From NCBI RefSeq assembly GCF_000585415.1, contig NZ_KK073876.1, positions 989,810-1,053,809 on the forward strand: DNA of 64,000 nucleotides, in the 5' to 3' direction. The DNA comes from Sphingomonas jaspsi DSM 18422 (lineage in GTDB: Bacteria > Pseudomonadota > Alphaproteobacteria > Sphingomonadales > Sphingomonadaceae). Below the pieces are notes generated by a model, which saw only the letters and a program-made list of their open reading frames with translations, was not told the origin of the DNA and searched no databases. Below are positions 49,744-56,937 of this stretch, in pieces. Each line of letters starts with the position of its first letter. The first letter of the stretch is position 1. The position numbers and the translations under genes are program-made.

Positions 49744-50330
49744 CCGCGCTTGCCATCCTCGACCTTGGCTATGGCAATACGCGTTCGATCGCGCTGGCGT
49801 TCGAACGACTGGGAGCCGATCCCCGGCTGACCGACGACCCGGCCGTAGCTGCGGGGGCAGGGCGGCTGGTGCTGCCGGGTGTCGGAGCGGCAGGAACGGC
49901 GATGCAACGGCTGCGCGAGACCGGTCTCGACGAGACCCTGGCGACGCGAACCCGGCCGACGCTCGGCATCTGCCTAGGGATGCAATTGCTGTTTGAGCGC
50001 AGCGAGGAAGATGGCGGGATCGATCTGCTCGGCATTCTTCCGGGCGAGGTTCGCGCACTTGCGCCAAAGCCCGGCTTTCCCGTTCCGCACATGGGCTGGA
50101 GCCGGATCGAAGCCGCCACCGACGGTACCGGCGTCGATGCGGGCGACTATGTCTATTTCGCCCACGGCTATGTCTGCCCCGACGGGACGGCGACGTCGGC
50201 AACAAGCATGTATGGCGACGCGACGGTGCCGGCCGCGATCCGGCTGGGCCACCTCTGGGCCGCGCAGTTCCACCCTGAACGCTCGTCGTCGCCGGGCGCC
50301 AATTTCCTGAAAGCTTTCTTGCGCTCATGA
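49740..50330 (+). CDS. hisH: Imidazole glycerol phosphate synthase, glutaminase subunit
   Basis: Class I amidotransferase feeding ammonia to HisF, 196 aa. It has LAILDLGYGNTRSIALAFER, LVLPGVGAAGTAMQ, nucleophile Cys in PTLGICLGMQLLFERSEED and the His/Glu dyad in LWAAQFHPERSSSPG. The start is GTG 49740 within the hisCB stop; it overlaps hisA by 4 nt. Confidence 0.95.
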   Translation: MTALAILDLGYGNTRSIALAFERLGADPRLTDDPAVAAGAGRLVLPGVGAAGTAMQRLRETGLDETLATRTRPTLGICLGMQLLFERSEEDGGIDLLGILPGEVRALAPKPGFPVPHMGWSRIEAATDGTGVDAGDYVYFAHGYVCPDGTATSATSMYGDATVPAAIRLGHLWAAQFHPERSSSPGANFLKAFLRS

Positions 50331-51055
50331 AACTCCTTCCCGCCATCGACCTTATCGGCGGCCGCTGCGTGCGGCTCGAACAGGGCGACTTCGATCGTGA
50401 GACGACCTACGACGACGACCCCGCGGCCGCGCTTGCCGGGTTCGTCGAGGGCGGCGCGGAGGAAGCCCATCTCGTCGATCTGGACGGCGCGAAGGCGCGC
50501 GAGCCGCGCCAGCATGGCCTGTTCGTCGACCTCGCCATGGCCTCGCCGCTGAAGCTGCAGGTCGCGGGCGGCTTCCGCACCCATGCGCAGGTCGAACGGG
50601 TGCTGCTGAACGGCGTCAACCGCGTGGTCATCGGCAGTCTCGCGCTCGACGATCCCGCGCTGTTCAGCGCGATGCTGGCCGATTTCGGGCCCGACCGGCT
50701 GACACTCGCGCTCGACGTGCGGGTTGAAAACGGTGTCCCGATGGTCGCGACCCATGGCTGGCTGACGGGGTCCGGGCGTACGCTGGATGCGGTGCTGAAA
50801 GACTTTCCGCTGGTCCGCCACCTGCTGGTCACCGACATCGCCCGCGACGGCATGCTGTCAGGGCCCAACGCCCACCTGATGCAGGATATCGCCGAGCGCT
50901 TCCCGACCATCGAACTGCAGGCATCGGGCGGGGTCGGCGGTCTCGACGATCTCACCGTGCTGCGCGCGACCGGCGCGCGTCGGGCGATCGTCGGCAAGGC
51001 CATCTGGGAGCGACGGTTCAGTGTCGCCGAAGGGATAGCACATGCCCGCGGCTAG
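50327..51055 (+). CDS. hisA: ProFAR isomerase
   Basis: TIM-barrel isomerase of the fourth histidine step, 242 aa. Catalytic Asp residues are in [20 protein letters not shown] and [17 protein letters not shown], and the phosphate sites are LQVAGGFRT and [13 protein letters not shown]. It overlaps hisF by 14 nt. Confidence 0.95.
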   Translation: MKLLPAIDLIGGRCVRLEQGDFDRETTYDDDPAAALAGFVEGGAEEAHLVDLDGAKAREPRQHGLFVDLAMASPLKLQVAGGFRTHAQVERVLLNGVNRVVIGSLALDDPALFSAMLADFGPDRLTLALDVRVENGVPMVATHGWLTGSGRTLDAVLKDFPLVRHLLVTDIARDGMLSGPNAHLMQDIAERFPTIELQASGGVGGLDDLTVLRATGARRAIVGKAIWERRFSVAEGIAHARG

Positions 51056-51809
51056 GATCATTCCCTGCCTGGACGTGGCCGACGGGCAGGTGGTGAAGGG
51101 TGTCCAGTTTCGCGACCATCGCGTCATCGGCGATATCGTCGAACACGCACTACGTTACCGCGACGAAGGGGCCGACGAGCTGGTCTTCTACGACATCACG
51201 GCCAGCGCCGACCGGCGCAGCGTCGATCCGGCCTGGGTCGAGCGCGTCGCGGCGGTGATCGACATTCCCTTCAGCGTCGCCGGCGGGATCGGCGATGTCG
51301 ATACCGCCCGCACCATCCTGTCGGCCGGTGCCGACAAGGTCAGCGTCAACTCGCCCGCGCTCGACCGGCCCGACCTCCTCGCAGAACTCGCCGCCGCCTT
51401 CGGCCGCCAATGCGTCGTGCTGGGAATCGACAGCTTGGTCGGCGACGACGGGACGCTACAGGTCAAGCAATTTACCGGTCGCCCCGACGCAACCCGCGAC
51501 AGCGGTCGCGACACGATCGGTTGGGCGCGGCAGGCCGTCACGCTGGGCGCAGGAGAAATCGTGCTGAACTGCATGGATCGCGACGGCGTGCGCCGCGGCT
51601 ACGACCTCGACCAGCTCGGCGCCTTGGTCGCGGCGGTGGACGTACCGGTCATCATCTCGGGCGGCGCGGGCGAACCGCAGCACTTTGCCGACGCCTTCCG
51701 CGCTGGGGCGAGCGGCGCGCTCGCGGCGTCGGTCTTTCACGACCGCCGCATCGCGATCGCCGACCTCAAGGACTATCTCGCGAGCCAGGGACTGGAGGTT
51801 CGGCCATGA
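51042..51809 (+). CDS. hisF: Imidazole glycerol phosphate synthase, cyclase subunit
   Basis: TIM-barrel cyclase partner of HisH, 255 aa. Catalytic Asp residues are in [20 protein letters not shown] and [20 protein letters not shown], with [20 protein letters not shown] and [20 protein letters not shown] forming phosphate sites. Its start lies inside hisA, and its stop overlaps the hisIE ATG. Confidence 0.96.
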   Translation: MPAARIIPCLDVADGQVVKGVQFRDHRVIGDIVEHALRYRDEGADELVFYDITASADRRSVDPAWVERVAAVIDIPFSVAGGIGDVDTARTILSAGADKVSVNSPALDRPDLLAELAAAFGRQCVVLGIDSLVGDDGTLQVKQFTGRPDATRDSGRDTIGWARQAVTLGAGEIVLNCMDRDGVRRGYDLDQLGALVAAVDVPVIISGGAGEPQHFADAFRAGASGALAASVFHDRRIAIADLKDYLASQGLEVRP

Positions 51810-52405
51810 TCGATCCCGACACGCTGGCTTGGGACAAGATGGGCGGCCTCATCCCCGTTATCGTTCAGGACCGCAGCGACGGCGCGGTGAGGATGGTTGG
51901 CTATGTGAACCGCGATGCGCTGGCGGCGACGATCGACAGCGGGTTCGTGACATTTTTCAGCCGATCCAAGCAGCGGCTCTGGACCAAGGGCGAAATCAGC
52001 GGCAACCGGCTGCGGCTGGTGGCGGCGCGCGCCGATTGCGACGGTGACGCACTATTGCTGACCGTTGATGCCGAAGGTCCGACCTGCCACTTGGGCACGC
52101 CCAGCTGTTTCGGCGATATCGAAGCGAATCCGCACTTCCTCGACGCTCTTGCTGACCGCGTGCGCGACCGGGCGTCGGCCGACCCAAGCGACAGCTATAC
52201 TGCAAGGCTGCTGTCACAAGGGGTGAAACGCATTGCCCAGAAAGTCGGGGAAGAGGGCGTCGAAACCGCCCTCGCTGCCACGGCCGGCGACCGTGACGAG
52301 CTCATCAGCGAAGCTGCCGATCTCATCTATCATCTCACCGTTCTGCTGCAGGCAAAGGATATCGGCTGGGACTCGGTCGCGGCGGAACTTGAGCAGCGTA
52401 AGTAA
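51806..52405 (+). CDS. hisIE: Bifunctional phosphoribosyl-AMP cyclohydrolase / phosphoribosyl-ATP pyrophosphatase
   Basis: Performs steps two and three of histidine synthesis, 199 aa. HisI domain (about 1-105): [37 protein letters not shown], and metal sites in [20 protein letters not shown] with CHLGTPSCF. HisE domain (about 110-199): [20 protein letters not shown] and [20 protein letters not shown]. It ends the his operon. No histidinol phosphatase (hisN or hisB-N) is encoded in the operon. Confidence 0.93.
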   Translation: MIDPDTLAWDKMGGLIPVIVQDRSDGAVRMVGYVNRDALAATIDSGFVTFFSRSKQRLWTKGEISGNRLRLVAARADCDGDALLLTVDAEGPTCHLGTPSCFGDIEANPHFLDALADRVRDRASADPSDSYTARLLSQGVKRIAQKVGEEGVETALAATAGDRDELISEAADLIYHLTVLLQAKDIGWDSVAAELEQRK

Positions 52406-52647
52406 TGTCGTTTAGAGACCGTTATGTTGCGCCTTAATAACAGCTAATTACTTGATGTAAGTTGATAATTTTCGCAATTGTGGGTAAGTCCATTTTGCGA
52501 CTCGCTTCATTGGCGAGGTATCGGGGATCATGACAGTTTTTCGATAGCGTGGCGTCGGCCGCGCCTCTTTTAGCTGTGCTATTCGATCTCCGCCTCCCGC
52601 CGTCTTGCGCAGTCCGCGACGCTGCTCGGGGAGGAGGCTGCCGCAAG
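52406..52647. other. AT-richer non-coding gap before the accessory cluster
   Basis: A 242-nt interval after hisIE. The first 100 nt are clearly more AT-rich than the flanks (around TTAATAACAGCTAATTA and TTGATAATTTTCGCAATTG) and probably hold the promoter of the regulator gene. I could not fix -35 and -10 boxes. I see no terminator hairpin for the his operon and no RNA gene. Confidence 0.5.
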
Positions 52648-53523
52648 ATGCCGGCATGGAGCGTTCGCCTGTTTGGTGCGGAAGAATTGCGCTTCCACCA
52701 ACACCCCATCCAGTCCTTGCCAGATATATGGTGGCCGATGTTCTCGGCATTGCTGGCGGCCCCGCGCGCCTCATTATCCCGCTCGCGGTTGGCTGGCGGC
52801 TTGTGGCCCGAGCGCGATGAAGGTGCGGCGCGACACTGCCTGTCCACGGCCCTGTGGCGGATCCGAAGCAAGCTGCCGCCGGACCAGGCGTTGATCGACG
52901 TCCACGACGAAACCATCAGCCTCAACCTCGCCCATTGCTGGATCGATGCGCCGGTGATGGTCCGACGGGCGCAGCGCATTACGATCGAACCCGCGTTGCT
53001 CGATGTCGCCAATGAGCGGGACCGGCTGGGTCGCGCGCTGGCGCTTTATCGCGGCAGTTTCATGCCCGAGCGCAACTATGAGTGGATCGCCCTAGAGCGC
53101 GAACGGATGCGGACCCTGTTCCTCGATGCCATGTATCAGCTTGCCGTGGCGGAACTGGCGGCTGGCCGCATCGACCGCGCCCGCAACAGTGCGCAGCGGC
53201 TGTGCGAGGTCGAACCCTTCCGCGAAGATGCGCAGCGGTTGCTGATGACGGCGCACGACCGGTCCGGCAGTCGCGGCATGGCACTGGCGCAATATCGCGA
53301 CCTGCGCGAGCTGCTGAAGTGCGAATTGGGGATCGAACCGATGCCGGAGACAGTCCGGCTGGCGGAACGCATCGCGTCCGGTCGACCTGATATGTTCGAC
53401 CCTGCGCCGGCAGCGCGGCCGGTGCCGAAGCGCCGACCCGATCGCGATCGCGCGCTCCTTCTCGCTGCGCGCGACCTGCTGTCGCAATCGCTCGCGCTGA
53501 TCGACCAGACGATCGATCGCTAG
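52648..53523 (+). CDS. SARP/BTAD-type transcriptional regulator
   Basis: Predicted DNA-binding activator of 291 aa with a SARP-like layout. The N-terminal winged helix includes SRSRLAGGLWPERDEGAARH and CLSTALWRIRSKLPPDQALI. The bacterial transcriptional activation domain (about 98-250) has LYRGSFMPERNYEWIALERE, the TPR-like LAVAELAAGRIDRARNSAQR and LLKCELGIEPMPETVRLAER. ATG 52648 is chosen because GGAGG lies 10 nt upstream and the winged helix follows. It precedes a set of 11-bp direct repeats and the unknown-function cluster, so it probably activates that cluster. Confidence 0.8.
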   Translation: MPAWSVRLFGAEELRFHQHPIQSLPDIWWPMFSALLAAPRASLSRSRLAGGLWPERDEGAARHCLSTALWRIRSKLPPDQALIDVHDETISLNLAHCWIDAPVMVRRAQRITIEPALLDVANERDRLGRALALYRGSFMPERNYEWIALERERMRTLFLDAMYQLAVAELAAGRIDRARNSAQRLCEVEPFREDAQRLLMTAHDRSGSRGMALAQYRDLRELLKCELGIEPMPETVRLAERIASGRPDMFDPAPAARPVPKRRPDRDRALLLAARDLLSQSLALIDQTIDR

Positions 53524-53537
53524 AAAATTTTTTCATC

Positions 53538-53579
53538 GGTGATGGCACGGTGATGGCCGTGTGACGCTCCGGTGGCGGA
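53538..53579 (+). promoter_or_regulatory. Four 11-bp-spaced direct repeats (candidate SARP operator)
   Basis: Units begin at 53538 (GGTGATGGC), 53549 (GGTGATGGC), 53560 (TGTGACGCT) and 53571 (GGTGGCGGA), each exactly 11 bp apart; the first two are identical. Known SARP activators bind heptamer direct repeats at 11-bp spacing next to the promoter. Lying between the regulator gene and the first gene of the cluster, this is a strong operator candidate. Confidence 0.6.
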
Positions 53580-53628
53580 CGGCTGCCACTCCCCTCCGGT
53601 GCGCATGATCGTGCGACCGGAGGAGAGC

Positions 53629-53871
53629 GTGAATGTGGCTGCCACCGACAAGAAAGACAGGCCGGCCCGTCCAAGCCGGACCAGCACGATCATCATCCGC
53701 TGGCTGCGCGAAGACTGCGCCGATGCCGATCCCGACACGTCCCCGCTGCGCGGCACCGTCCTCGACCTCGCGGGTCATACGCTGGGCCATTTTGCCGGCC
53801 GCGATGCCCTGTTCGATCTCGTCGGATCGATCGTCGATCCGCCTGAACGCCATTCCCAACGCTCGGTCTGA
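53629..53871 (+). CDS. Small protein, unknown function
   Basis: About 80 residues starting at GTG 53629, which follows GGAGGAG by a few bases; in-frame ATG 53605 and GTG 53635 are alternatives. The sequence has a basic lead (TDKKDRPARPSRTSTIIIRW), an acidic LREDCADADPDTSPLRGTVL segment and GHTLGHFAGRDALFDLVGSI. It has no signal peptide or membrane segment, and I recognise no family. It is the first gene after the repeat array, 15 nt ahead of the Gly-rich protein, so it should belong to the cluster. Confidence 0.6.
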   Translation: MNVAATDKKDRPARPSRTSTIIIRWLREDCADADPDTSPLRGTVLDLAGHTLGHFAGRDALFDLVGSIVDPPERHSQRSV

Positions 53872-53886
53872 AACCCGGAGGCTGTC

Positions 53887-55137
53887 ATGAATTACCCGCT
53901 CCAGTCGGATCCCTACGCCCATCTTCGTCAGATCGTCGATCCGCGGTTCGCCATGCTCCCGGCGGCGCAGCTTCGCGCACAGATCGACGGCAGTTTCGGT
54001 GAAGGATCCGCCGACGCGATGGAGGCCGATTTCGAAAATATCTTCGGCAGCATCGGCCATGCGATCTCGTCGGCCGCGCGCGACGTCGGCCACTTCGCCC
54101 AGCGCAACGCGGGCGGCCTCGCCCAGATCGGCGGCGGCGTGATCCAGGGCGCTATGGCGGGTTCGGCCGCGGGCTTGCCAGGCATCATTGCGGGCGCGGC
54201 GCTAGGCGGTACCGGCGCGGGACTGCGAACCTATGGCAGCGGCGCGGCGCGCGACGTCGGCAATGCCCTCGGCACCGTCACCAACCTTGCCGGACAATTC
54301 TCGCCGCTCGGACGCGTCGGCGCGACGCTCGGCCCGGCAGTCGGGAATATCGGCGGCGCGTTCGCTACCGGCGGCGGCCGTGGCGGCGTCGCAGCGCTCG
54401 GCCAGGCACTGCCCGGCCTCGTGTCGGGCATCGCCGGCGGGATCGGCGGCGGCGGAATGGGCGGACGTCTCGGGTCGGGCCTGGGTGCGCTCGGCGGATT
54501 GATGGGTGGCGGTCAGCAAGGCCGTGCACCCGGCGGAATGGGCGGTGTCGCTTCCGGTCTGCTCGGCGCAGCTCCGCAAATCGCAGGCGCATTGTCCGGG
54601 CTGTTCGGCGGCAACAGCGCGGCCGGGCAACTCGCCAGCGCCATGAACCGACCCGAAATCCAGCAGGCGCTGGGGGCGATGCGGCTGGGCCCGATGGGTC
54701 GTCCGACCATCCCCGTCGGATCGGCCCAGACGCCTGTCCCGACCGGCCAGTTCGCCCAGCTGCTGAGCCAATTGATGGGCGTAGCGGCGCACGAATGGGC
54801 CGAAAGCGCGGGCGCCGAGGCGGAGGCTGCAGAAGTCAGCTTCATGACCGACAGTGCCGACAATTTCTTCGGCGATCCCGCCAACCCGGCGGACCGCGCC
54901 GCGCATCTGTGGGCGCTCCTCAATGCGGCCCAGAGCGAACGGTTCGCCGACGCGATAGAAGCGGTAGGCTGGGAGGCGCAGTACGATGGCGCAGTTAGCG
55001 ACTTTTACGCCGCGTCCGAAGCGGACAGCTACGACGCCGACGCGCTTTACTGGGACAGCATCGACCAGGCCGAAGCCGATGCGCTGAACGAACAACTCGA
55101 CAGCGACTATGCGCTGGAAGGCATGGAATATGCCTGA
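53887..55137 (+). CDS. Glycine-rich protein with acidic C-terminus, unknown function
   Basis: A 416-residue protein in three parts. Residues 1-70 are a charged helical head (ADAMEADFENIFGSIGHAIS). Residues about 75-245 are strongly Gly/Ala-rich with glycine-zipper spacing (GGVIQGAMAGSAAGLPGIIA, GGIGGGGMGGRLGSGLGALG). Residues 290-416 are acidic and aromatic (SEADSYDADALYWDSIDQAE). There is no signal peptide. The glycine-zipper core could insert in a membrane or self-assemble; both are inference. CGGAGG lies 5 nt before the ATG. The end overlaps the next gene. Confidence 0.75.
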   Translation: MNYPLQSDPYAHLRQIVDPRFAMLPAAQLRAQIDGSFGEGSADAMEADFENIFGSIGHAISSAARDVGHFAQRNAGGLAQIGGGVIQGAMAGSAAGLPGIIAGAALGGTGAGLRTYGSGAARDVGNALGTVTNLAGQFSPLGRVGATLGPAVGNIGGAFATGGGRGGVAALGQALPGLVSGIAGGIGGGGMGGRLGSGLGALGGLMGGGQQGRAPGGMGGVASGLLGAAPQIAGALSGLFGGNSAAGQLASAMNRPEIQQALGAMRLGPMGRPTIPVGSAQTPVPTGQFAQLLSQLMGVAAHEWAESAGAEAEAAEVSFMTDSADNFFGDPANPADRAAHLWALLNAAQSERFADAIEAVGWEAQYDGAVSDFYAASEADSYDADALYWDSIDQAEADALNEQLDSDYALEGMEYA

Positions 55138-55717
55138 GCGCGATCTCGACGACGAGCCCGTGCTCGATCTCGGCCTCGACCCGCAGCCGGCCAAGGCAGC
55201 GATGTCGGCCAATACCATCCTCGACCTCGTCACCGGCGGCGGGTCACCCCAGTCGCTGCTTGGCGCGCTGTCGGGGCAGCTGGGCGGAGGACCCGAACTC
55301 GACATGCTGGTCAAGCTGATGAAGGACAATGGCGCCAACGAAGAGCAGATGCGCCAGCAGATCCGCGAGGAAATGGCGGCCCAGCATCGTGAGATCGTCG
55401 ACGAACTCGGCGACCTGTCGGAGCGGCTGCTCGAAGAGAATCGCGCGCATTGCCGCCGCCTGGAACGGCTCGCGGCGGCGCTGGGGGCCTGTCCGAACTG
55501 CTTCGGCGAGGACCTTCTCTGTGACCAATGCGACGGTCGCGGCCGACCCGGCTCGGACCTGCCCGACCCCGCAGAATTCAATCAGTTCGTCAGCCCCGCG
55601 CTCGACCGGGTGAAAGCGGAAATCTTCCGCCCGACCCGCGGCAGGCCGGTGCCTCGAACCCGCTCGGCCGGGATCGCCGAGACTTTTCGTTCAAGCATTG
55701 CAGGAGTGAGACCATGA
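55130..55717 (+). CDS. Coiled-coil protein with paired CxxC motifs, unknown function
   Basis: A 195-residue protein, co-translated with its neighbours: its ATG lies inside the previous gene's end and its stop overlaps the next ATG. Residues about 60-120 are helical and charged (EEQMRQQIREEMAAQHREIV, DLSERLLEENRAHCRRLERL), a likely coiled coil. Then comes CPNCFGEDLLCDQCDGRGRP, two CxxC pairs resembling half of a DnaJ-type zinc module. No known family is assigned. Confidence 0.75.
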   Translation: MPERDLDDEPVLDLGLDPQPAKAAMSANTILDLVTGGGSPQSLLGALSGQLGGGPELDMLVKLMKDNGANEEQMRQQIREEMAAQHREIVDELGDLSERLLEENRAHCRRLERLAAALGACPNCFGEDLLCDQCDGRGRPGSDLPDPAEFNQFVSPALDRVKAEIFRPTRGRPVPRTRSAGIAETFRSSIAGVRP

Positions 55718-56298
55718 GCATCTATGACGTAGACGTCGGCGAACTGGAAAGCGTCGACAGCTTCCTGTTCCGCGACGGTGAATCGAGCGATTACGACAGT
55801 GCCGACGCGTGGGAACGCAATCGTCCGCGCCCGCGCCCGGTACCGACGGCCCAAGGGCGGCCGCTGTCGCCGTCGCGGCCCGGTGGGGGCGGTGCGACCG
55901 GCAATTATGTGACCCAGGCCCAGCTCGACGCCGCGCTGGCGCGGGCGCGCAGCGAAATCAGCGCCAATGCCAAGGCGATCAAGACCGTCGACGGCCGCGT
56001 CCGCACCTCCATCGCCGACATGCAGCGGCTGCAGTCGATCACCCGCAAGGACATGGACAAGCTGCAGGGCGACCTTCGCACCACGCAGACGCTGTCGGCG
56101 CTGGTGCCGATGCTGACCGCCAACGCCAGTCCGAAGGTGCAGAAGCTGGCGCCGCTGGTCCACCTGCTTCCGTCCGGGACGCTCGGCGGGACGGGATCCT
56201 CCTCCGGCGGCAGCAGCACCAACTCGCTTCTCGGCGGCAGCAACAACAACCTGATCGCGATCGCCGCGATCGCCTTCGCTGCCAAGGCCTTCGACTAG
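55714..56298 (+). CDS. Cluster protein with acidic head and helical middle, unknown function
   Basis: A 194-residue protein. The acidic N-terminus (MSIYDVDVGELESVDSFLFR, DGESSDYDSADAWE) is followed by a Pro/Arg linker (RNRPRPRPVPTAQGRPLSP). A helical segment follows (AQLDAALARARSEISANAKA, MQRLQSITRKDMDKLQGDLR), then a Gly/Ser linker and a short hydrophobic tail (NNNLIAIAAIAFAAKAFD) that could be a membrane or interface helix. ATG overlaps the previous stop (ATGA). Function unknown. Confidence 0.75.
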   Translation: MSIYDVDVGELESVDSFLFRDGESSDYDSADAWERNRPRPRPVPTAQGRPLSPSRPGGGGATGNYVTQAQLDAALARARSEISANAKAIKTVDGRVRTSIADMQRLQSITRKDMDKLQGDLRTTQTLSALVPMLTANASPKVQKLAPLVHLLPSGTLGGTGSSSGGSSTNSLLGGSNNNLIAIAAIAFAAKAFD

Positions 56299-56340
56299 GC
56301 CAGGCGCCGATCATGACGTCCTCCAACGGGGAGACTTACG

Positions 56341-56925
56341 ATGTCCACCAATCCCAATGACTTGTTGCGCGACCCCGCGGTGAGGGCACTGATTGCCACC
56401 GCGATGGTCAGCGACGCACGTGACGATCTGCGCGTGCCCTGCGTCGTGGCCGCATGGGCGCTCGAAGGTCCGCTGTCGATCGTGCCCGCGGCAGTGGCTT
56501 CGGCGCAGCCGGACGATCGGCCGACGTTCGTGGGGAAAGAGCGGTCGACGCTCGCCGACCGGCAGCGCCGGGACCGTGAAGACTTCGAGCAGATGCAGGC
56601 CGACGAGCGCGAGGCCGAGCGGATGGCCGAAGGAAAGTTGCGCGCGCAGGACCGCCTCAATCGCTGTGCCGAGGCCTTCCTCGACGCGGTCAAGCAGTTC
56701 GAGCCAGCCGAAGAAGAGGAGGACCGCGACCTCAAGGCCAATCTGACGGCGATCGCCGCCTGGCTGCGGGAACAGGGTTCGTCCAGCGCGAAGGAGGCGG
56801 CAACGGCGGCGGCCGATGCCGCGGCGGCGGTGCCCGACACACCGACCCAATCGAGCCAGGCCAGTCAATCCGTCGAGCAGACCGGCGCAGCGGCGGTGAA
56901 GCCGTCCACCAAGAAGCCGACATAA
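56341..56925 (+). CDS. Charged helical cluster protein, unknown function
   Basis: A 194-residue protein with GGGGAG about 8 nt before the ATG. Residues 1-55 form a mixed helical head (LLRDPAVRALIATAMVSDAR). Residues 68-135 are a long highly charged helix (DRQRRDREDFEQMQADEREA, RMAEGKLRAQDRLNRCAEAF), a probable coiled coil. The tail is low-complexity Ala/Ser/Thr. No family or catalytic motif is recognised. It ends 12 nt before the giant gene. Confidence 0.72.
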   Translation: MSTNPNDLLRDPAVRALIATAMVSDARDDLRVPCVVAAWALEGPLSIVPAAVASAQPDDRPTFVGKERSTLADRQRRDREDFEQMQADEREAERMAEGKLRAQDRLNRCAEAFLDAVKQFEPAEEEEDRDLKANLTAIAAWLREQGSSSAKEAATAAADAAAAVPDTPTQSSQASQSVEQTGAAAVKPSTKKPT

Positions 56926-56937
56926 TGGGGGCGGGCC

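Noticed and set aside
47908..50346. An 812-codon minus-strand frame across hisD-hisC-hisB-hisH
   Set aside because: Antisense shadow of four clear his genes with overlapping starts; no domain or ribosome-binding site.
52430..52450. TTAATAACAGCTAATTA after hisIE as a regulatory box
   Set aside because: A simple AT-rich stretch with no exact match to a known operator; no second copy nearby.
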